Of a DNA stretch of 50,722 nucleotides, positions 1 through 9,774 are shown in pieces. This DNA is from Martelella radicis (GTDB lineage: Bacteria > Pseudomonadota > Alphaproteobacteria > Rhizobiales > Rhizobiaceae). The stretch's first letter is position 1; the number at the start of each line of letters is the position of its first letter. The notes below the pieces were generated by a model that ran no database searches, was not told the DNA's origin, and was given only the letters and a program-made list of their open reading frames with translations. The translations under genes and the position numbers were made by a program. The stretch covers positions 1 to 50,722 of the forward strand of contig NZ_JACIDZ010000024.1 of assembly GCF_014196625.1 (NCBI RefSeq). The letters are read 5' to 3'.

Positions 1-130
1 CGAAAAATCCTAACCCTTGCAAACGCAATGCTAAGAGATCAGACCATGTACAAACCAGCCTGAACAGGTACAAAACAATACAGTTGCCAGGGCGGTTCTT
101 GCAAACTTATCCGTTCACACCACGCCGAAA

Positions 131-175
131 GGCCAGTCGTATGGCCCTGGATCCCGGCTCAAGGCCGGGATGACG
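131..175. repeat. REP-like palindromic intergenic element
   Basis: Two inverted repeats sit side by side in the gene-free first 228 bases. GGCCA (131-135) pairs with TGGCC (142-146). ATCCCGGC (151-158) pairs perfectly with GCCGGGAT (164-171) around a 5-base loop. The second palindrome, with flanking CTGG and GACGG, resembles a dispersed extragenic palindrome seen in many alphaproteobacterial genomes; that is recalled, not searched. Nothing else is recognised in 1-228. Confidence 0.45.
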
Positions 176-228
176 GTAGAGTGTGCCGGAGGCCATGTAG
201 CAAGACGCGCGAACGCGGAACCAAGCCT

Positions 229-864
229 TTACGCATTCACCGGCCGCATCGGCCTCAGCCAGGTCATCAGCGCGCCATAGGGCAGCAGCATGACGAGGCT
301 GAAGATCAGCTTGACCGAAAGGTCGCCCAGCGCCCAGGAAACCCAGCGCGGCACCTCCATGAACGAAAAGACGCCGAAGAGCGGCGCGATGCCGAGGGCG
401 AATTCATCATTGGCGCCGATGAAGGCGAAGATGGCGGCGAAGCTGATGGAGAAGAACAGAACCGTATCCAGGATCGAGCCGAACAGCGAGCCGACAAGCG
501 GCGCCTTCCACCAGCTCTGGCGGCGTAGGCGATTGAACAGCGTGATGTCGAGGAACTGGCCCACCAGAAACGCCGTGCCGGAGGCGATCGCGATGCGCGG
601 CACCGAGGCGTAGAAGGAAAAGGCGACGCCGACGACGAAGCCGGCGACGACCACCTTGCGCGCGGCCGTCGGACCGAACTGACGGTTGGTCAGGTCGTTG
701 ACGAGAAAGGCAAGCGGATAGGTGAACGCGCCCCAGGTCAGTAGGTCGGCAAGCGAAATGCCGTAGACCATGCCCTGAACGGGATACTGAACCAGAATGT
801 TGGAGGCGAGAACGACGCCTGCCATCAGCAGGCTGTAGATAATGACGGATTGCGACTGTCGCAT
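229..864 (-). CDS. yhhQ: Queuosine precursor transporter (YhhQ/VUT family)
   Basis: A 211-residue integral membrane protein of the YhhQ/VUT family (COG1738), thought to import the queuosine precursors preQ0 or preQ1 for tRNA modification. The sequence shows about six hydrophobic segments and family-typical stretches such as LTWGAFTYPLAFLVND near the N-terminus and FGSILDTVLFF in the second half. The ATG at 864 (MRQSQS) is preferred because the upstream in-frame extension to 930 runs into the terminator hairpin of rpmB and has no family similarity. No preQ1 riboswitch could be recognised upstream. The gene follows rpmB on the same strand, beyond that terminator. Confidence 0.88.
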   Translation of the reverse strand: MRQSQSVIIYSLLMAGVVLASNILVQYPVQGMVYGISLADLLTWGAFTYPLAFLVNDLTNRQFGPTAARKVVVAGFVVGVAFSFYASVPRIAIASGTAFLVGQFLDITLFNRLRRQSWWKAPLVGSLFGSILDTVLFFSISFAAIFAFIGANDEFALGIAPLFGVFSFMEVPRWVSWALGDLSVKLIFSLVMLLPYGALMTWLRPMRPVNA

Positions 865-900
865 TTTTTTATCCTGGGTGATGCCACCAGTTGGAGGACA

Positions 901-933
901 AATAAAGAAAGCCTTACTGCCGGGCAGCAAGGC
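901..933 (-). terminator. Rho-independent terminator after rpmB
   Basis: On the minus strand GCCTT-x-CTGC (933-924) folds on GCAG-x-AAGGC (920-911) with a three-base loop and is followed by TTTCTTTATT (910-901). It lies 27 bases after the rpmB stop and separates it from yhhQ. Confidence 0.7.
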
Positions 934-959
934 TCTCCAGTTTCAAAACTGCCTGAAGA

Positions 960-1256
960 TCAGGCGGCGGCCTGTTCAGCCGTCTTCTTGATGATTTCCT
1001 TGCGGATCAGGCGCGCGCGCGGCGACAGATCGCCCTCGCCGGACTTGATCAGGAATGCGTCGAGGCCGCCACGATGTTCAACCGAGCGCAGCGCTGCAGC
1101 GGAAACGCGCAGGCGATAGCTCTGGCCGGTGGCTTCGGACATCAGCGTCACGCGGCACAGGTTCGGCAGGAACTTGCGGCGGGTCTTGTTGTTGGCGTGG
1201 CTGACATTGTTGCCGGACAGCACGCCCTTGCCAGTCAATTCACACGTGCGGGACAT
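960..1256 (-). CDS. rpmB: 50S ribosomal protein L28
   Basis: A 98-residue L28, a component of the large ribosomal subunit. The N-terminus [12 protein letters not shown] and the following [15 protein letters not shown] are hallmarks of the family, and the length fits alphaproteobacterial L28, which carries a C-terminal extension relative to E. coli. The ATG at 1256 matches the conserved N-terminus; the open frame continues to 1472 without similarity and is not coding. It is monocistronic as far as visible: a terminator follows it, and the gene at 1490 is divergent across a 233-base intergenic region. Confidence 0.97.
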   Translation of the reverse strand: MSRTCELTGKGVLSGNNVSHANNKTRRKFLPNLCRVTLMSEATGQSYRLRVSAAALRSVEHRGGLDAFLIKSGEGDLSPRARLIRKEIIKKTAEQAAA

Positions 1257-1489
1257 GATTTCACCTATACTCGTCTTCAGCCAACGGCTTACAACGGGAC
1301 GGCCTAGTCCCGCGATCCAATTGGCGGCTAATTGGAAAGTTGCGGTTCTATAATCGGGCGACACGCAAAGGTCAAGGCAGGAAGCCGGATTTTCACGGGG
1401 ACGCGAAAATTTACCGCTGTTTTTTTCAGCCCGCCTGACGCATAAACAGGTGAGCAGGAACGACCATATCACGGGTGCGAGAGAGCGAC

Positions 1490-2266
1490 ATGAGAAAAAC
1501 CATCATTTATCAGACTGTAATCGCTATGGTTTTTCTATTTACGTCGGCTGCAACCAGGGCCGATGATATCACCCAGCAGACCGTCTATACCATCGCCTTC
1601 TCCGGCATCAAGATTGCCGATGCCGTATTCAACACCACGGTCAATGACGGCGACTACCGGATTGCCGCCGACATCAAGGCGGCGGGAATCGGCAATCTCT
1701 TCACCTCGATCGCGGTCAAGGTCGATGCTAAAGGCGACTGGAAGGACGGCCGCCCCGAGACCCGCCAATTCGATCTGAGCTACCGCGACGGCGATTATGC
1801 CCGCGACTACGGCGCGGAGTTCTCCCGCAAGCGCGTTGTGTCTTCAACGATCGAGCCGGATCCCGGTCCGCGCGGCGATGACTGGGTCGACGTCACCGCA
1901 AAGCATCTGCGCGGCGTGATTGATCCGATCTCGGCCCTGCTGCTGCCGCCGTCCCAAAATCCCTGCCAGGGCAAGATCGCGATCTTCGACGGCGAGACGC
2001 GGCTGAACCTGGAACTGGCGTCCGCCGGCACCAAGCCGTTTTCCACCACAGGCTTCTCCGGCCGCGCGGTCGGCTGCGCCATCCGCTTCCGCCCGATCGC
2101 CGGTTATGAGCGCATGGACGACGACATCGAGTATCTCGCCAACACGCGTGAGCTGGTCGTCTGGTTCGCCTTCAACGATGAACTCAATGTCTATGCCCCG
2201 GTCACCGCGCAAATCCCGCTGAAGATCGGCAGGCTGACGATTTACGCCTCGAAGTTCGGCGTCTGA
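1490..2266 (+). CDS. DUF3108 domain exported protein
   Basis: A 258-residue protein with an N-terminal signal peptide (basic MRKT, then a hydrophobic stretch to about residue 23, ending near TRADD), so probably periplasmic. The rest matches the DUF3108 pattern: [19 protein letters not shown] near the start, an [13 protein letters not shown] segment, and a C-terminal [15 protein letters not shown] stretch. The function of DUF3108 is not established. The ATG at 1490 gives a clean signal peptide; a GTG at 1475 is in frame five codons earlier. It lies 18 bases before a DMT transporter and may be cotranscribed with it. Confidence 0.8.
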   Translation: MRKTIIYQTVIAMVFLFTSAATRADDITQQTVYTIAFSGIKIADAVFNTTVNDGDYRIAADIKAAGIGNLFTSIAVKVDAKGDWKDGRPETRQFDLSYRDGDYARDYGAEFSRKRVVSSTIEPDPGPRGDDWVDVTAKHLRGVIDPISALLLPPSQNPCQGKIAIFDGETRLNLELASAGTKPFSTTGFSGRAVGCAIRFRPIAGYERMDDDIEYLANTRELVVWFAFNDELNVYAPVTAQIPLKIGRLTIYASKFGV

Positions 2267-2284
2267 TACACGGGCTGTCTCATC

Positions 2285-3151
2285 ATGCGCGCAACGCTGA
2301 TCGGCTTCTCGGCCGTCATCATGTGGTCGTTTCTGGCTCTGTTCACGGCGGCCTCCGGCGATGTGCCGCCATTTCAGCTTTCGGCCATCGCCTTTGCCAT
2401 CGCCAGCCTTCCCGGGATTGCGGTCCTGATCGCGCGGCCGGAACGCCGCCATGCGCTGCGCCAGCCGGCAAAGGTATGGATCGCAGGCATTGCCGGCCTG
2501 TTCGGCTACCACTTCCTCTATTTCACCGCCTTGCGCAACGCGCCCGCCGTGGATGCCGGACTGATCGCCTATCTCTGGCCGCTCCTGATCGTCGTCGGAT
2601 CGGCGCTGCTGCCGGGCGAGAAGCTGAAGGCCCATCACATCGCAGGCGCGATCGCCGGCTTTGCCGGAACAGCGCTTCTGATCACCCGCGGCGGCGGGCT
2701 GACGATCAGCGGCGAATACACGCTCGGCTATATCGCCGCCTTTCTCTGCGCCTTCACCTGGTCGGGCTATTCGCTGATCTCGCGGTCCTTTTCCAAGGTC
2801 TCGACCGATGTGGTCACCGGCTTCTGCCTCGCGACCTCGGTGCTTTCGCTTTTCTGCCACCTGCTGCTTGAAACAACCGTCTGGCCGCAGACGGCAACTG
2901 AGTGGCTGGCGGTTGTCGGCCTTGGCCTGTTTCCGGTCGGCATCGCCTTTTATGCTTGGGACTACGGCGTGAAGAGGGGCAATATCCAGGTTCTGGGGGC
3001 GGCAAGCTATGCCGCGCCGCTGTTTTCGACCATCGTGCTCCTCGTCGCCCGCTTCGGCGAGCCGGGCTGGCGCGTGATCGTCGCCTGCCTGTTGATCACC
3101 GGCGGCGCGGTTCTTGCCGCGCGCGACATGATCGTCCGGAAAAAGGCCTGA
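2285..3151 (+). CDS. DMT (EamA) family transporter
   Basis: A 288-residue membrane protein with about ten hydrophobic segments arranged as two EamA halves, typical of drug/metabolite transporters. The first half contains GLFGYHFLYFTALRNAPA and AGLIAYLWPLLIV; the second has LFPVGIAFYAWDYGVKRG, which recalls the YddG-like aromatic amino acid exporter branch. Substrate is not evident from sequence; efflux of amino acids or similar metabolites is the usual role. It starts 18 bases after the DUF3108 gene, and the next gene is convergent. Confidence 0.85.
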   Translation: MRATLIGFSAVIMWSFLALFTAASGDVPPFQLSAIAFAIASLPGIAVLIARPERRHALRQPAKVWIAGIAGLFGYHFLYFTALRNAPAVDAGLIAYLWPLLIVVGSALLPGEKLKAHHIAGAIAGFAGTALLITRGGGLTISGEYTLGYIAAFLCAFTWSGYSLISRSFSKVSTDVVTGFCLATSVLSLFCHLLLETTVWPQTATEWLAVVGLGLFPVGIAFYAWDYGVKRGNIQVLGAASYAAPLFSTIVLLVARFGEPGWRVIVACLLITGGAVLAARDMIVRKKA

Positions 3152-3157
3152 GGCGTT

Positions 3158-3595
3158 TCAGCCGGCCGGCGCCCAGTCCGGAGCAGCGAGTTCGAAATCA
3201 TCGAAGATAAAGCCGGGGGCGACGGTGCAGCCCACCAGCGTGAAGTCGCCCGTGCTTTCCGCCGCCTGCCACTGGCCGGCGGGGATGACGCCCTGCGGAC
3301 GTTCGCCGGCCATGATATCCGGCCCGAGCGTCATCGTCTCGGTTGCCCTCCCGTCGGGCGAGACCATCAGCTTCAGCGGCGCGCCGGCATAATAGTGCCA
3401 GATCTCGACCGTCGTCAGAAGCCGGTGCCAGTGCGAGCGTTCGCCGGCCTTCAGCAGGAAATAGATCAGCGTCGAGGCGCCGCGTCCCGGTTCGCCGGCC
3501 GTGTCGCGGAAGGTTTCCGCATACCAGCCGCCTTCCGGATGCTGCTGCATGCCCAATGCATCGATGATGGCTTCGGCTGTCGGAGCGCCGGCCAT
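3158..3595 (-). CDS. Cupin domain protein (DUF985)
   Basis: A 145-residue single-domain protein of the DUF985/cupin_5 family. It begins with an EAIIDALGMQQHPEGGWYAE block and contains the cupin core: STLIYFLL, SHWHRL, EIWHYYAG, LVGCTVAPGF. The histidines of HWHR and WHYY may bind a metal or sugar-like ligand; the biological role is unknown. Its ATG overlaps the stop of gloB by one base (TGATG on the minus strand), indicating translational coupling with the glyoxalase gene. Confidence 0.85.
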   Translation of the reverse strand: MAGAPTAEAIIDALGMQQHPEGGWYAETFRDTAGEPGRGASTLIYFLLKAGERSHWHRLLTTVEIWHYYAGAPLKLMVSPDGRATETMTLGPDIMAGERPQGVIPAGQWQAAESTGDFTLVGCTVAPGFIFDDFELAAPDWAPAG

Positions 3596-4365
3596 CAGAA
3601 ATTGTCCTTCAGCCGGCGGACCTCGCCGAGAACCTCGGCATCGCTCGCATCGGCCATGCCGAGCTTCGCCCGGATTGCTGGATCGGCGACCCGCAGGAAG
3701 GGATTGGTCTTCTTTTCCAGTCCGATCGTTGTCGGAATGGTGAAATCGCCGGCATCGCGCAGCGCGGCCACCGCCTCGGCGCGCTCTTTCAGCACCTGAT
3801 TGTCCGGATCGACCGAGAGCGCGAACTTGGCATTGGCCAGCGTATATTCATGGCCGAAATAGACTTCGGTTTCGTCCGGCAGCGCCAGCAGTTTTTGCAG
3901 CGACGGCCACATGTCGGAGGCCGGGCGCTCGAACAGGCGGCCGCAGCCCATGGCAAACAGCGTGTCGGCGGAAAACAGCAGACCGTCATCGACGAAGTGA
4001 TAGCAGACATGACCTGCCGTGTGGCCAGGCGTTTCGATGACATCCACCTTGTGGCCGGCAAAATCCAGTTCATCGCCCTCGCCCACGGCAAGATCGAGAC
4101 CGGGGATCACCACCGCCTCCTCGACCGGCCCGACGACGCGGCAATCGTAACGCTCCTTCAAAAGAAGATTGCCCTCGACATGGTCCTTGTGGTGATGGGT
4201 GGTGAAGACGTCGGTAACCACCCAGCCGCGCTCTTCGGCTTCCGCAATGACCTTCTCGCCATCGGGCGCGTCGATGCTGACTGTCCTTTTCGTCTCTGGG
4301 TCATGGACCAGCACCCCGTAATTGTCGGATCGGCACATGAAAACGGCGATTTCCAGTGAAGTCAT
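3595..4365 (-). CDS. gloB: Hydroxyacylglutathione hydrolase (glyoxalase II)
   Basis: A 256-residue metallo-beta-lactamase-fold hydrolase that converts S-lactoylglutathione to D-lactate and glutathione in methylglyoxal detoxification. The binuclear metal site THHHKDH is at residues 56-62, with further ligands in ETPGHTAGH and [16 protein letters not shown], and substrate-binding regions in VYFGHEYT and the KKTNPFLR stretch near the C-terminus. Length equals the bacterial GloB norm. It is the first gene of a two-gene unit with the cupin gene and is divergent from the methyltransferase at 4452, an arrangement I recall as common in rhizobia. Confidence 0.95.
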   Translation of the reverse strand: MTSLEIAVFMCRSDNYGVLVHDPETKRTVSIDAPDGEKVIAEAEERGWVVTDVFTTHHHKDHVEGNLLLKERYDCRVVGPVEEAVVIPGLDLAVGEGDELDFAGHKVDVIETPGHTAGHVCYHFVDDGLLFSADTLFAMGCGRLFERPASDMWPSLQKLLALPDETEVYFGHEYTLANAKFALSVDPDNQVLKERAEAVAALRDAGDFTIPTTIGLEKKTNPFLRVADPAIRAKLGMADASDAEVLGEVRRLKDNF

Positions 4366-4451
4366 CTCAAGCCTCGCGATTGCTTACCCAGTCGGCTTCA
4401 ATGTAGTACTGTGCGGTCTCAAGTCCAACCGGGGCCGCCTGAACTTCGCTC

Positions 4452-5195
4452 ATGAACGCCGATATCGTTGACCTTCGCTCCTTCTATCACACACGGCTTG
4501 GACGGCTTGCCGCCCACTCGATCGCCATGGCGCTCGTTCCCGTCTGGCCGAAACTACCGGACGAACGCCTGGTGGGGCTTGGCTACTGCCTGCCCTATCT
4601 CGACCGGCTCGGCGCGGATGCGGAACGGGTAATGGCCTTCATGCCCGCCTCGCAGGGCGCAATCAACTGGCCGGCGCATGCGGCTTCGGCCACCGCGCTG
4701 GTGATGGATGACGAACTGCCGCTGCCCGACGCCTCGATCGACCGCGTGCTGATGGTGCACGCGTTGGAGTTCTCCGAAAGCCCGCGCGAGACCATGCGCG
4801 AGCTCTGGCGCATTCTCGCGCCCGGCGGACGTCTCGTCATCGTCGCGCCCAACCGGCGCGGCGTCTGGGCACGGCTGGAGCATACGCCCTTCGGCAATGG
4901 CCGGCCCTATTCCAAGAGCCAGATCACCGAACTGCTGCGGGAAACCAATTTCACCCCCGGCGCCTTTGCCGAGGCGCTGTTCTTCCCGCCGTCGAAGAGC
5001 CGGGCGGTGCTGAAATTCCGCTCCAGTTTCGAACGCTCGGGCCGCACATTCTGGCCGGCCTTTTCCGGCGTCAATATCGTCGAGGCGCAGAAGCGGCTCT
5101 ATCAGGGCCTGCCGGTTGCAGCGCGCGCCGCGCGCAAGGTTCTGGTGCCCGCCCTCGCGCCCCAGGGCGTGCCGACCACGCGCAACCGGCCCTGA
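4452..5195 (+). CDS. SAM-dependent methyltransferase, class I
   Basis: A 247-residue class I methyltransferase (COG2226-like). The SAM-binding motif I is LGYCLPYL rather than a strong GxGxG, while the methyltransf_11 core is clear: DDELPLPDASIDRVLMVHALEF followed by LWRILAPGGRLVIVAPNRRG. The C-terminal half, including the YQGLPVAARAARKV tail, is typical of an uncharacterised rhizobial family found beside gloB. The substrate is unknown. The gene stands alone, divergent from gloB and 109 bases before hisC. Confidence 0.82.
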   Translation: MNADIVDLRSFYHTRLGRLAAHSIAMALVPVWPKLPDERLVGLGYCLPYLDRLGADAERVMAFMPASQGAINWPAHAASATALVMDDELPLPDASIDRVLMVHALEFSESPRETMRELWRILAPGGRLVIVAPNRRGVWARLEHTPFGNGRPYSKSQITELLRETNFTPGAFAEALFFPPSKSRAVLKFRSSFERSGRTFWPAFSGVNIVEAQKRLYQGLPVAARAARKVLVPALAPQGVPTTRNRP

Positions 5196-5304
5196 GAGCC
5201 TTGCCGGCATGGGCCGCGCGCCCTCGACAAAGCGTCCAATCCTGATTATTCCTTCTCCGTTCAAAAACGGCCCTTGAGGCCACATGTTGTTTTCGAGGTT
5301 TCCT

Positions 5305-6429
5305 ATGCCTGATCAGTCGATGAAGCCGACACCCCGCCCCGGTGTCATGGATATTGCCGCCTATGTCCCCGGCAAGGACCATGTTGAGGGCGTTGCCAAG
5401 GTGTACAAGCTTTCGTCGAACGAGACGCCGCTGGGCCCGAGCCCGAAGGCGATCGAGGCGATGCGGAACCTGAGCCAGACGCTCGCGCTCTATCCCGATG
5501 GTCAGGCGACTCAGTTGCGCGAGGCAATTGCCGCCAAATACGGCCTCAACACGAAGAACATCATCTGCGGCAACGGTTCGGACGAACTGCTCGGGTTGCT
5601 GGCCCATGTCTATCTCGGCGAGGGCGACGAGGCGATCATCACCGAGCACGGCTTCCTCGTCTACAAGATCCAGATCATGGCGAATGGCGCGACGCCGGTC
5701 ACCGTGAAGGAAAAGAACGCGACCGTCGATGTCGACGCGATCCTTGCAGCGGTTACCGACAAGACGCGCATCGTCTTCGTCGCCAATCCGGGCAATCCGA
5801 CCGGCACCTACGTGCCTTTCTCCGAAATCCGCCGCCTGCATGCCGGCCTGCCGAAGAATGTCATCCTTGTGCTGGACGCCGCCTATGCCGAATATGTCCG
5901 CCGCAATGATTACGAGGCAGGCCTCGAACTGGTCGCCGAAAACGCCAATGTCGTGATGACCCGAACCTTCTCGAAGATCTATGGGCTGGCGGCGCTGCGC
6001 GTCGGCTGGCTTTACGGCCCGCTCGAGATCGTTGGCGCGATGGACCGCGTGCGCGGCCCCTTCAACCTCAATGCGGCGGCAATCGCGGCGGCAACGGCCG
6101 CGATCAAGGATGACGGCTTCACCCAGCACGCCGCCGCGTTCAACGCCGAATGGATCGAGACGCTGACGCGGGAACTGACCGCGCTCGGCCTGACCGTGAC
6201 GCCGTCGGTCACCAATTTCATCCTGATCCACTTCCCCGACGAAGACGGCCTGCGCGCGCCGGATGCCGACCGCTTCCTGTCGTCGCGCGGTTATGTGCTG
6301 CGTATGGTCGCCGGCTACGGCTTCCCGAACGCGTTGCGCATGAGCGTCGGCACGGAAGAGGCCAATCGCGGCGTGATCGCGGCGCTGAAGGACTTCATGG
6401 CCCAAAGCGCGAAAACGGATGTGGCATGA
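5305..6429 (+). CDS. hisC: Histidinol-phosphate/aromatic aminotransferase
   Basis: A 374-residue PLP-dependent class I/II aminotransferase of the HisC family. It can convert imidazole-acetol phosphate to histidinol phosphate and, in many alphaproteobacteria, also handles aromatic keto acids. Visible motifs are [10 protein letters not shown], the cofactor loop [24 protein letters not shown], the PLP-lysine segment [15 protein letters not shown] and the C-terminal R-rich LRMSVGT. The ATG at 5305 is chosen for the GAGG at 5295-5298; an ATG at 5284 lacks this. It overlaps tyrC by four bases (ATGA), so this copy probably serves tyrosine or phenylalanine synthesis as well as, or rather than, histidine. 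Confidence 0.93.
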   Translation: MPDQSMKPTPRPGVMDIAAYVPGKDHVEGVAKVYKLSSNETPLGPSPKAIEAMRNLSQTLALYPDGQATQLREAIAAKYGLNTKNIICGNGSDELLGLLAHVYLGEGDEAIITEHGFLVYKIQIMANGATPVTVKEKNATVDVDAILAAVTDKTRIVFVANPGNPTGTYVPFSEIRRLHAGLPKNVILVLDAAYAEYVRRNDYEAGLELVAENANVVMTRTFSKIYGLAALRVGWLYGPLEIVGAMDRVRGPFNLNAAAIAAATAAIKDDGFTQHAAAFNAEWIETLTRELTALGLTVTPSVTNFILIHFPDEDGLRAPDADRFLSSRGYVLRMVAGYGFPNALRMSVGTEEANRGVIAALKDFMAQSAKTDVA

Positions 6430-7355
6430 GCAGCGTTATGTTTGAACGGATCGCCCTGATCGGCATCGGCCTGATCGGCTCCTCGCTCGCCCGTGATATC
6501 CGCGCCAGGGGCCTTGCCGGCGAAATCGTGGTCTCCACCCGGTCGCCGGAAACGCTGAGGCGCGCGGAAGAGCTGGGGCTCGGCGACCGCTATACGGCCG
6601 CTGCCGAAGATGCCGTCCGGGGCGCCGATCTGGTGATCGTCTCCGTTCCCGTCGGCGCGTCCGGCGCGGTTGCGGAAAAGATCGCGCCCAATCTGAAGAA
6701 AGGCGCGATCCTGACCGATGTCGGCTCCACCAAGGCCTCGGTCATCGCCCAGATGTCGCCCTTCGTGCCGAAAGGCGTGCATTTCATTCCCGGCCACCCG
6801 ATCGCGGGTACGGAACATTCAGGTCCGGACGCGGGCTTCGAGGGCCTTTTCGCAGGACGCTGGTGCATCCTGACGCCGCCGGAAGGCGTTGACGAGGATG
6901 CGCTTCAGAAGCTGACGGCCTTCTGGCAGGCGCTCGGCTCGACGGTGGACCGGATGGTGCCGGAGCACCACGACAAGGTGCTGGCCATCGTCTCCCACCT
7001 GCCGCACATCATCGCCTACAACATCGTCGGAACGGCCGACGACATGGAAACGGTGACCCAGTCGGAAGTCATCCAGTATTCGGCCTCAGGCTTCCGCGAT
7101 TTCACCCGCCTTGCCGCCTCGGACCCGACCATGTGGCGCGATGTCTGCCTGCACAATCGCGATGCCATTCTGGAAATGCTGGCGCGGTTTTCCGAAGACC
7201 TCGCCTATCTGCAGCGGGCGATCCGCTGGGGCGAGGGCGACAAGCTGTTCGAACTCTTCTCCCGCACGCGCGACGTCCGCCGCTCGATCATCGAGGCCGG
7301 ACAGGATGTGGATGTGCCGGACTTCGGCCGCCACACGCTCGACAAGAAGGGTTGA
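6426..7355 (+). CDS. tyrC: Prephenate/arogenate (cyclohexadienyl) dehydrogenase
   Basis: A 309-residue NAD(P)-dependent dehydrogenase of the TyrA/TyrC family that oxidatively decarboxylates prephenate or arogenate towards tyrosine. The Rossmann motif is [17 protein letters not shown] at the N-terminus. Substrate and catalytic motifs follow: [36 protein letters not shown] and [10 protein letters not shown]. There is no fused chorismate mutase or ACT domain. The ATG overlaps the hisC stop (ATGA), so the two are translated together, which supports a shared role in aromatic amino acid synthesis. Confidence 0.95.
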   Translation: MSSVMFERIALIGIGLIGSSLARDIRARGLAGEIVVSTRSPETLRRAEELGLGDRYTAAAEDAVRGADLVIVSVPVGASGAVAEKIAPNLKKGAILTDVGSTKASVIAQMSPFVPKGVHFIPGHPIAGTEHSGPDAGFEGLFAGRWCILTPPEGVDEDALQKLTAFWQALGSTVDRMVPEHHDKVLAIVSHLPHIIAYNIVGTADDMETVTQSEVIQYSASGFRDFTRLAASDPTMWRDVCLHNRDAILEMLARFSEDLAYLQRAIRWGEGDKLFELFSRTRDVRRSIIEAGQDVDVPDFGRHTLDKKG

Positions 7356-7373
7356 AGCCCAACGGCGATCCCG

Positions 7374-8372
7374 TCAGACTGGCGGAATCTGGCCGAGCGG
7401 GATGAAGCCCAGCATCGCCCGGCCCTGGTTCACCCGCACATCAAGCGTCATGGTGCGCTGGCCGCCAGTGAAGGACTTGATCAGCCCGGTGACGGTGTCG
7501 ACCGGCCGCGCTGCCTGCGGGAAGGCGAGCTGCAGGACTTGGGAAATGCCGTCAATGCCGGTCAGCTCGACGCTGAAGCGTCCGTCCAGATAGCCTCCCT
7601 GATCGAAGGAAAACCGTCCGGAAATCGCGATATGAGAGGCGCGATCGCCGATGGCAAGCGTCGCCTGGTTGAGGATGCCGCTCTTGCCGCGAAGCCCATT
7701 GGCGCGAATCTGTTTTTTCGCCAGAAGCTCTCCTCCATCATCAACGGTCGCCAGCACATTGACGGAGACGGACGGCAGGGCCTCGGCATTGTTCTGCGGA
7801 CGCAAGACGCCATTGGTGACCGTGAAAGCGAGATCGAGATCGCCGTCATCGTTTCGCACCAGGCCTTGCGCATATTCGGCCGTCAGCGTCCCCTGCTGGC
7901 CGGCAGGCACGGCAAAGCGCGCAGTCAACCCCTCTATGTCATAGGAGATCAGACGCGGGCCGCTGCGCCCATAGATCAGTTTTCCACCGAGATGTTCCCA
8001 TTCCGAACGCAGGATCATGCCTGCGTCATTATCAAGCGTTGCCGGCCCGGTGACCGTCGCCATCACCGACCAGGGCGAATAGACCGGCGCCTCGGCAAGC
8101 AGCCGCGGCGTATCAAAAACGGCATCGGTCTGCCGGTCTCGCACATGGAGACTGTCGCAGAAAAAGCCGAAGCTTGCAGGAAAGCCCTGATAGCCGATAT
8201 CCTCGCAGCTTACGACCGTTTCATTGCCCTTCTGCCCCTCCAGAAGTTCGAAAATCCGGGCCTTCACCGTGCGGGCGATGAAGAACCAGCCGAGCGCATA
8301 GGCAATGAGGATGATGACCAGCACGATCAGCGACCATTTCAGATATTTGCGCGTGCGGGTTGAACCTGCCAT
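7374..8372 (-). CDS. DUF2125 domain membrane-anchored protein
   Basis: A 332-residue protein with a single N-terminal membrane segment (about residues 12-33, WSLIVLVIILIAYALGWFF) and a large periplasmic part, the DUF2125 architecture. The family has a GYQGFPASFGFFCD segment with two conserved cysteines, and that segment is present here. Function is unknown; the repeated beta-rich domain recalls AsmA-like or lipid-transfer folds, but this is only a guess. The ATG at 8372 directly precedes the basic, hydrophobic anchor. It ends 18 bases from the convergent tyrC, and its start faces the divergent gamma-glutamylcyclotransferase gene. Confidence 0.82.
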   Translation of the reverse strand: MAGSTRTRKYLKWSLIVLVIILIAYALGWFFIARTVKARIFELLEGQKGNETVVSCEDIGYQGFPASFGFFCDSLHVRDRQTDAVFDTPRLLAEAPVYSPWSVMATVTGPATLDNDAGMILRSEWEHLGGKLIYGRSGPRLISYDIEGLTARFAVPAGQQGTLTAEYAQGLVRNDDGDLDLAFTVTNGVLRPQNNAEALPSVSVNVLATVDDGGELLAKKQIRANGLRGKSGILNQATLAIGDRASHIAISGRFSFDQGGYLDGRFSVELTGIDGISQVLQLAFPQAARPVDTVTGLIKSFTGGQRTMTLDVRVNQGRAMLGFIPLGQIPPV

Positions 8373-8421
8373 GGTGGCTTCCCATTCTGTCCTACGTTTC
8401 AATCGGAGTATGGCATAGCAT

Positions 8422-8964
8422 ATGGACGAATTCTGGGTCTTTGGCTACGGCTCGTTGATGTGGAATCCGGGTTTCCCGAGCCACAAACGCGCCAACGCCC
8501 GCCTTTCCGGCTATCACAGAAGCCTCTGCGTTTATTCCTACGTCCATCGCGGAACCGCGGAAATTCCCGGCCTTGTGCTCGGTCTCGACCGGGGCGGCTT
8601 TTGCGAGGGCGTCGCCTTTGCCGCAAAGAATGATGACGAGGAGGCGGTGATGGCCTATCTGCGCGCCCGCGAACTGGTCACAAGGGTCTATCGCGAACTT
8701 GTCCTGCCGATCCGGCTCGACAATGGCGATACCGTTCCCGCTGTCACCTATGTGGTCGACCATTCCCACAAGCAATATGCGGGCAAGGTCGACATCGACA
8801 GGGCGGCCGACATCGTGCGGCGCGGCCACGGCCAGTCGGGCCCGAACCGGGACTATGTGCTGAACACCGTCGACCACCTGAAACAGATGCGCATCGGCGA
8901 TGCAGCGCTGGAATCGGTCGCCAAGCTTCTGCTCAACGAGCAACCACGCCCCAGGCACGGCTGA
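8422..8964 (+). CDS. Gamma-glutamylcyclotransferase (ChaC-like)
   Basis: A 180-residue protein of the ChaC family, which cleaves gamma-glutamyl peptides such as glutathione to 5-oxoproline. The substrate-binding YGSLMW lies at residues 9-14, followed by the family pattern GYHRSLCVYSYVHRGT and CEGVAFA, the Glu-containing YLRARELV, and a C-terminal GPNRDYVLNTVDHL. Size matches bacterial ChaC. It is monocistronic, divergent from the DUF2125 gene and convergent with plsC. Confidence 0.9.
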   Translation: MDEFWVFGYGSLMWNPGFPSHKRANARLSGYHRSLCVYSYVHRGTAEIPGLVLGLDRGGFCEGVAFAAKNDDEEAVMAYLRARELVTRVYRELVLPIRLDNGDTVPAVTYVVDHSHKQYAGKVDIDRAADIVRRGHGQSGPNRDYVLNTVDHLKQMRIGDAALESVAKLLLNEQPRPRHG

Positions 8965-8970
8965 GCGCCC

Positions 8971-9774
8971 TCAAGGCCCTTCGGCTGCCTTCAGTTCCGC
9001 GACGCGCTTTCGCGTCACTTCGGGAAGGTCGAGATGCGGATTTTCGGCGACGGTTTCGAGAAGCAGGCGGTCGCTTTCCCGCTCCATGGTCTCGACCAGT
9101 TCAGCGAAGAAGACCTTCGGCGGCTTGCCCGGCGGGATCGCCGGCAGGATCTTCACCTTGAAATGTCCTTTCTGGCGTCGAAAATTGCCGCGCGGCCAGA
9201 ACAGGCCCGGATGCATGACCACCGGTACAACAGGGACAGCAAGGCCGCTGTAGATCAGTTGGATGCCGCGCTTGTAGTCCGGCTCCGCGCCAGGCGGGCG
9301 TCGCGTGCCTTCGGGAAAGATGATGAGCTGCCGCCCGGTTTCCACCTCGGCCTTCGTCCGCTTGATCGCATCCGCCATCGCCCGGCCGCTTGCCGCGCGG
9401 TCGACCGCGATCTGCCGCTGTTTCTTCAGGTACCAGCCGAAGAGCGGCATCTGGATCAGTTCGCGCTTCAGCATGAAGACGGAATCAGGGATCCACGGGA
9501 GCAGCATGATCGTGTCCCAGGCGGACTGGTGTTTCGGCGTGATGATGCAGGGTCCGTCGGGAATATTCTCCAGCCCCTCGATTTCGAAGGTCGTGCCGAC
9601 CCAAAGGCGCATCTGACGGTTGACGAACCGCCCCCAGCCCTGGACGACGACGCGATAGGCGTTTTCGCGCGAGGTCGAGAAATAATAGGGAGACTGCACG
9701 ATCATCCTCAGCGCCGTGCCGACGTAAAAGGTCGTATTGAAAGCGAGAGAACGAAGAACACCCATGCTGATCAT
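8971..9774 (-). CDS. plsC: 1-acyl-sn-glycerol-3-phosphate acyltransferase
   Basis: A 267-residue lysophosphatidate acyltransferase that makes phosphatidic acid at the inner membrane. The catalytic HX4D is KHQSAWD, the glycerol-phosphate-binding motif is FPEGTRRPPG, and a PVVPVVMHPG block follows. A hydrophobic N-terminal segment anchors it. The start at 9774 overlaps the stop of the upstream YdcF gene by four bases (ATGA), which suggests coupled translation; a second Met (MGVLRS) lies three codons later. Confidence 0.93.
   Translation of the reverse strand: MISMGVLRSLAFNTTFYVGTALRMIVQSPYYFSTSRENAYRVVVQGWGRFVNRQMRLWVGTTFEIEGLENIPDGPCIITPKHQSAWDTIMLLPWIPDSVFMLKRELIQMPLFGWYLKKQRQIAVDRAASGRAMADAIKRTKAEVETGRQLIIFPEGTRRPPGAEPDYKRGIQLIYSGLAVPVVPVVMHPGLFWPRGNFRRQKGHFKVKILPAIPPGKPPKVFFAELVETMERESDRLLLETVAENPHLDLPEVTRKRVAELKAAEGP

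Noticed and set aside
1257-1472. N-terminal extension of the L28 reading frame
   Set aside because: The conserved L28 N-terminus begins at MSRTC; upstream residues have no similarity.
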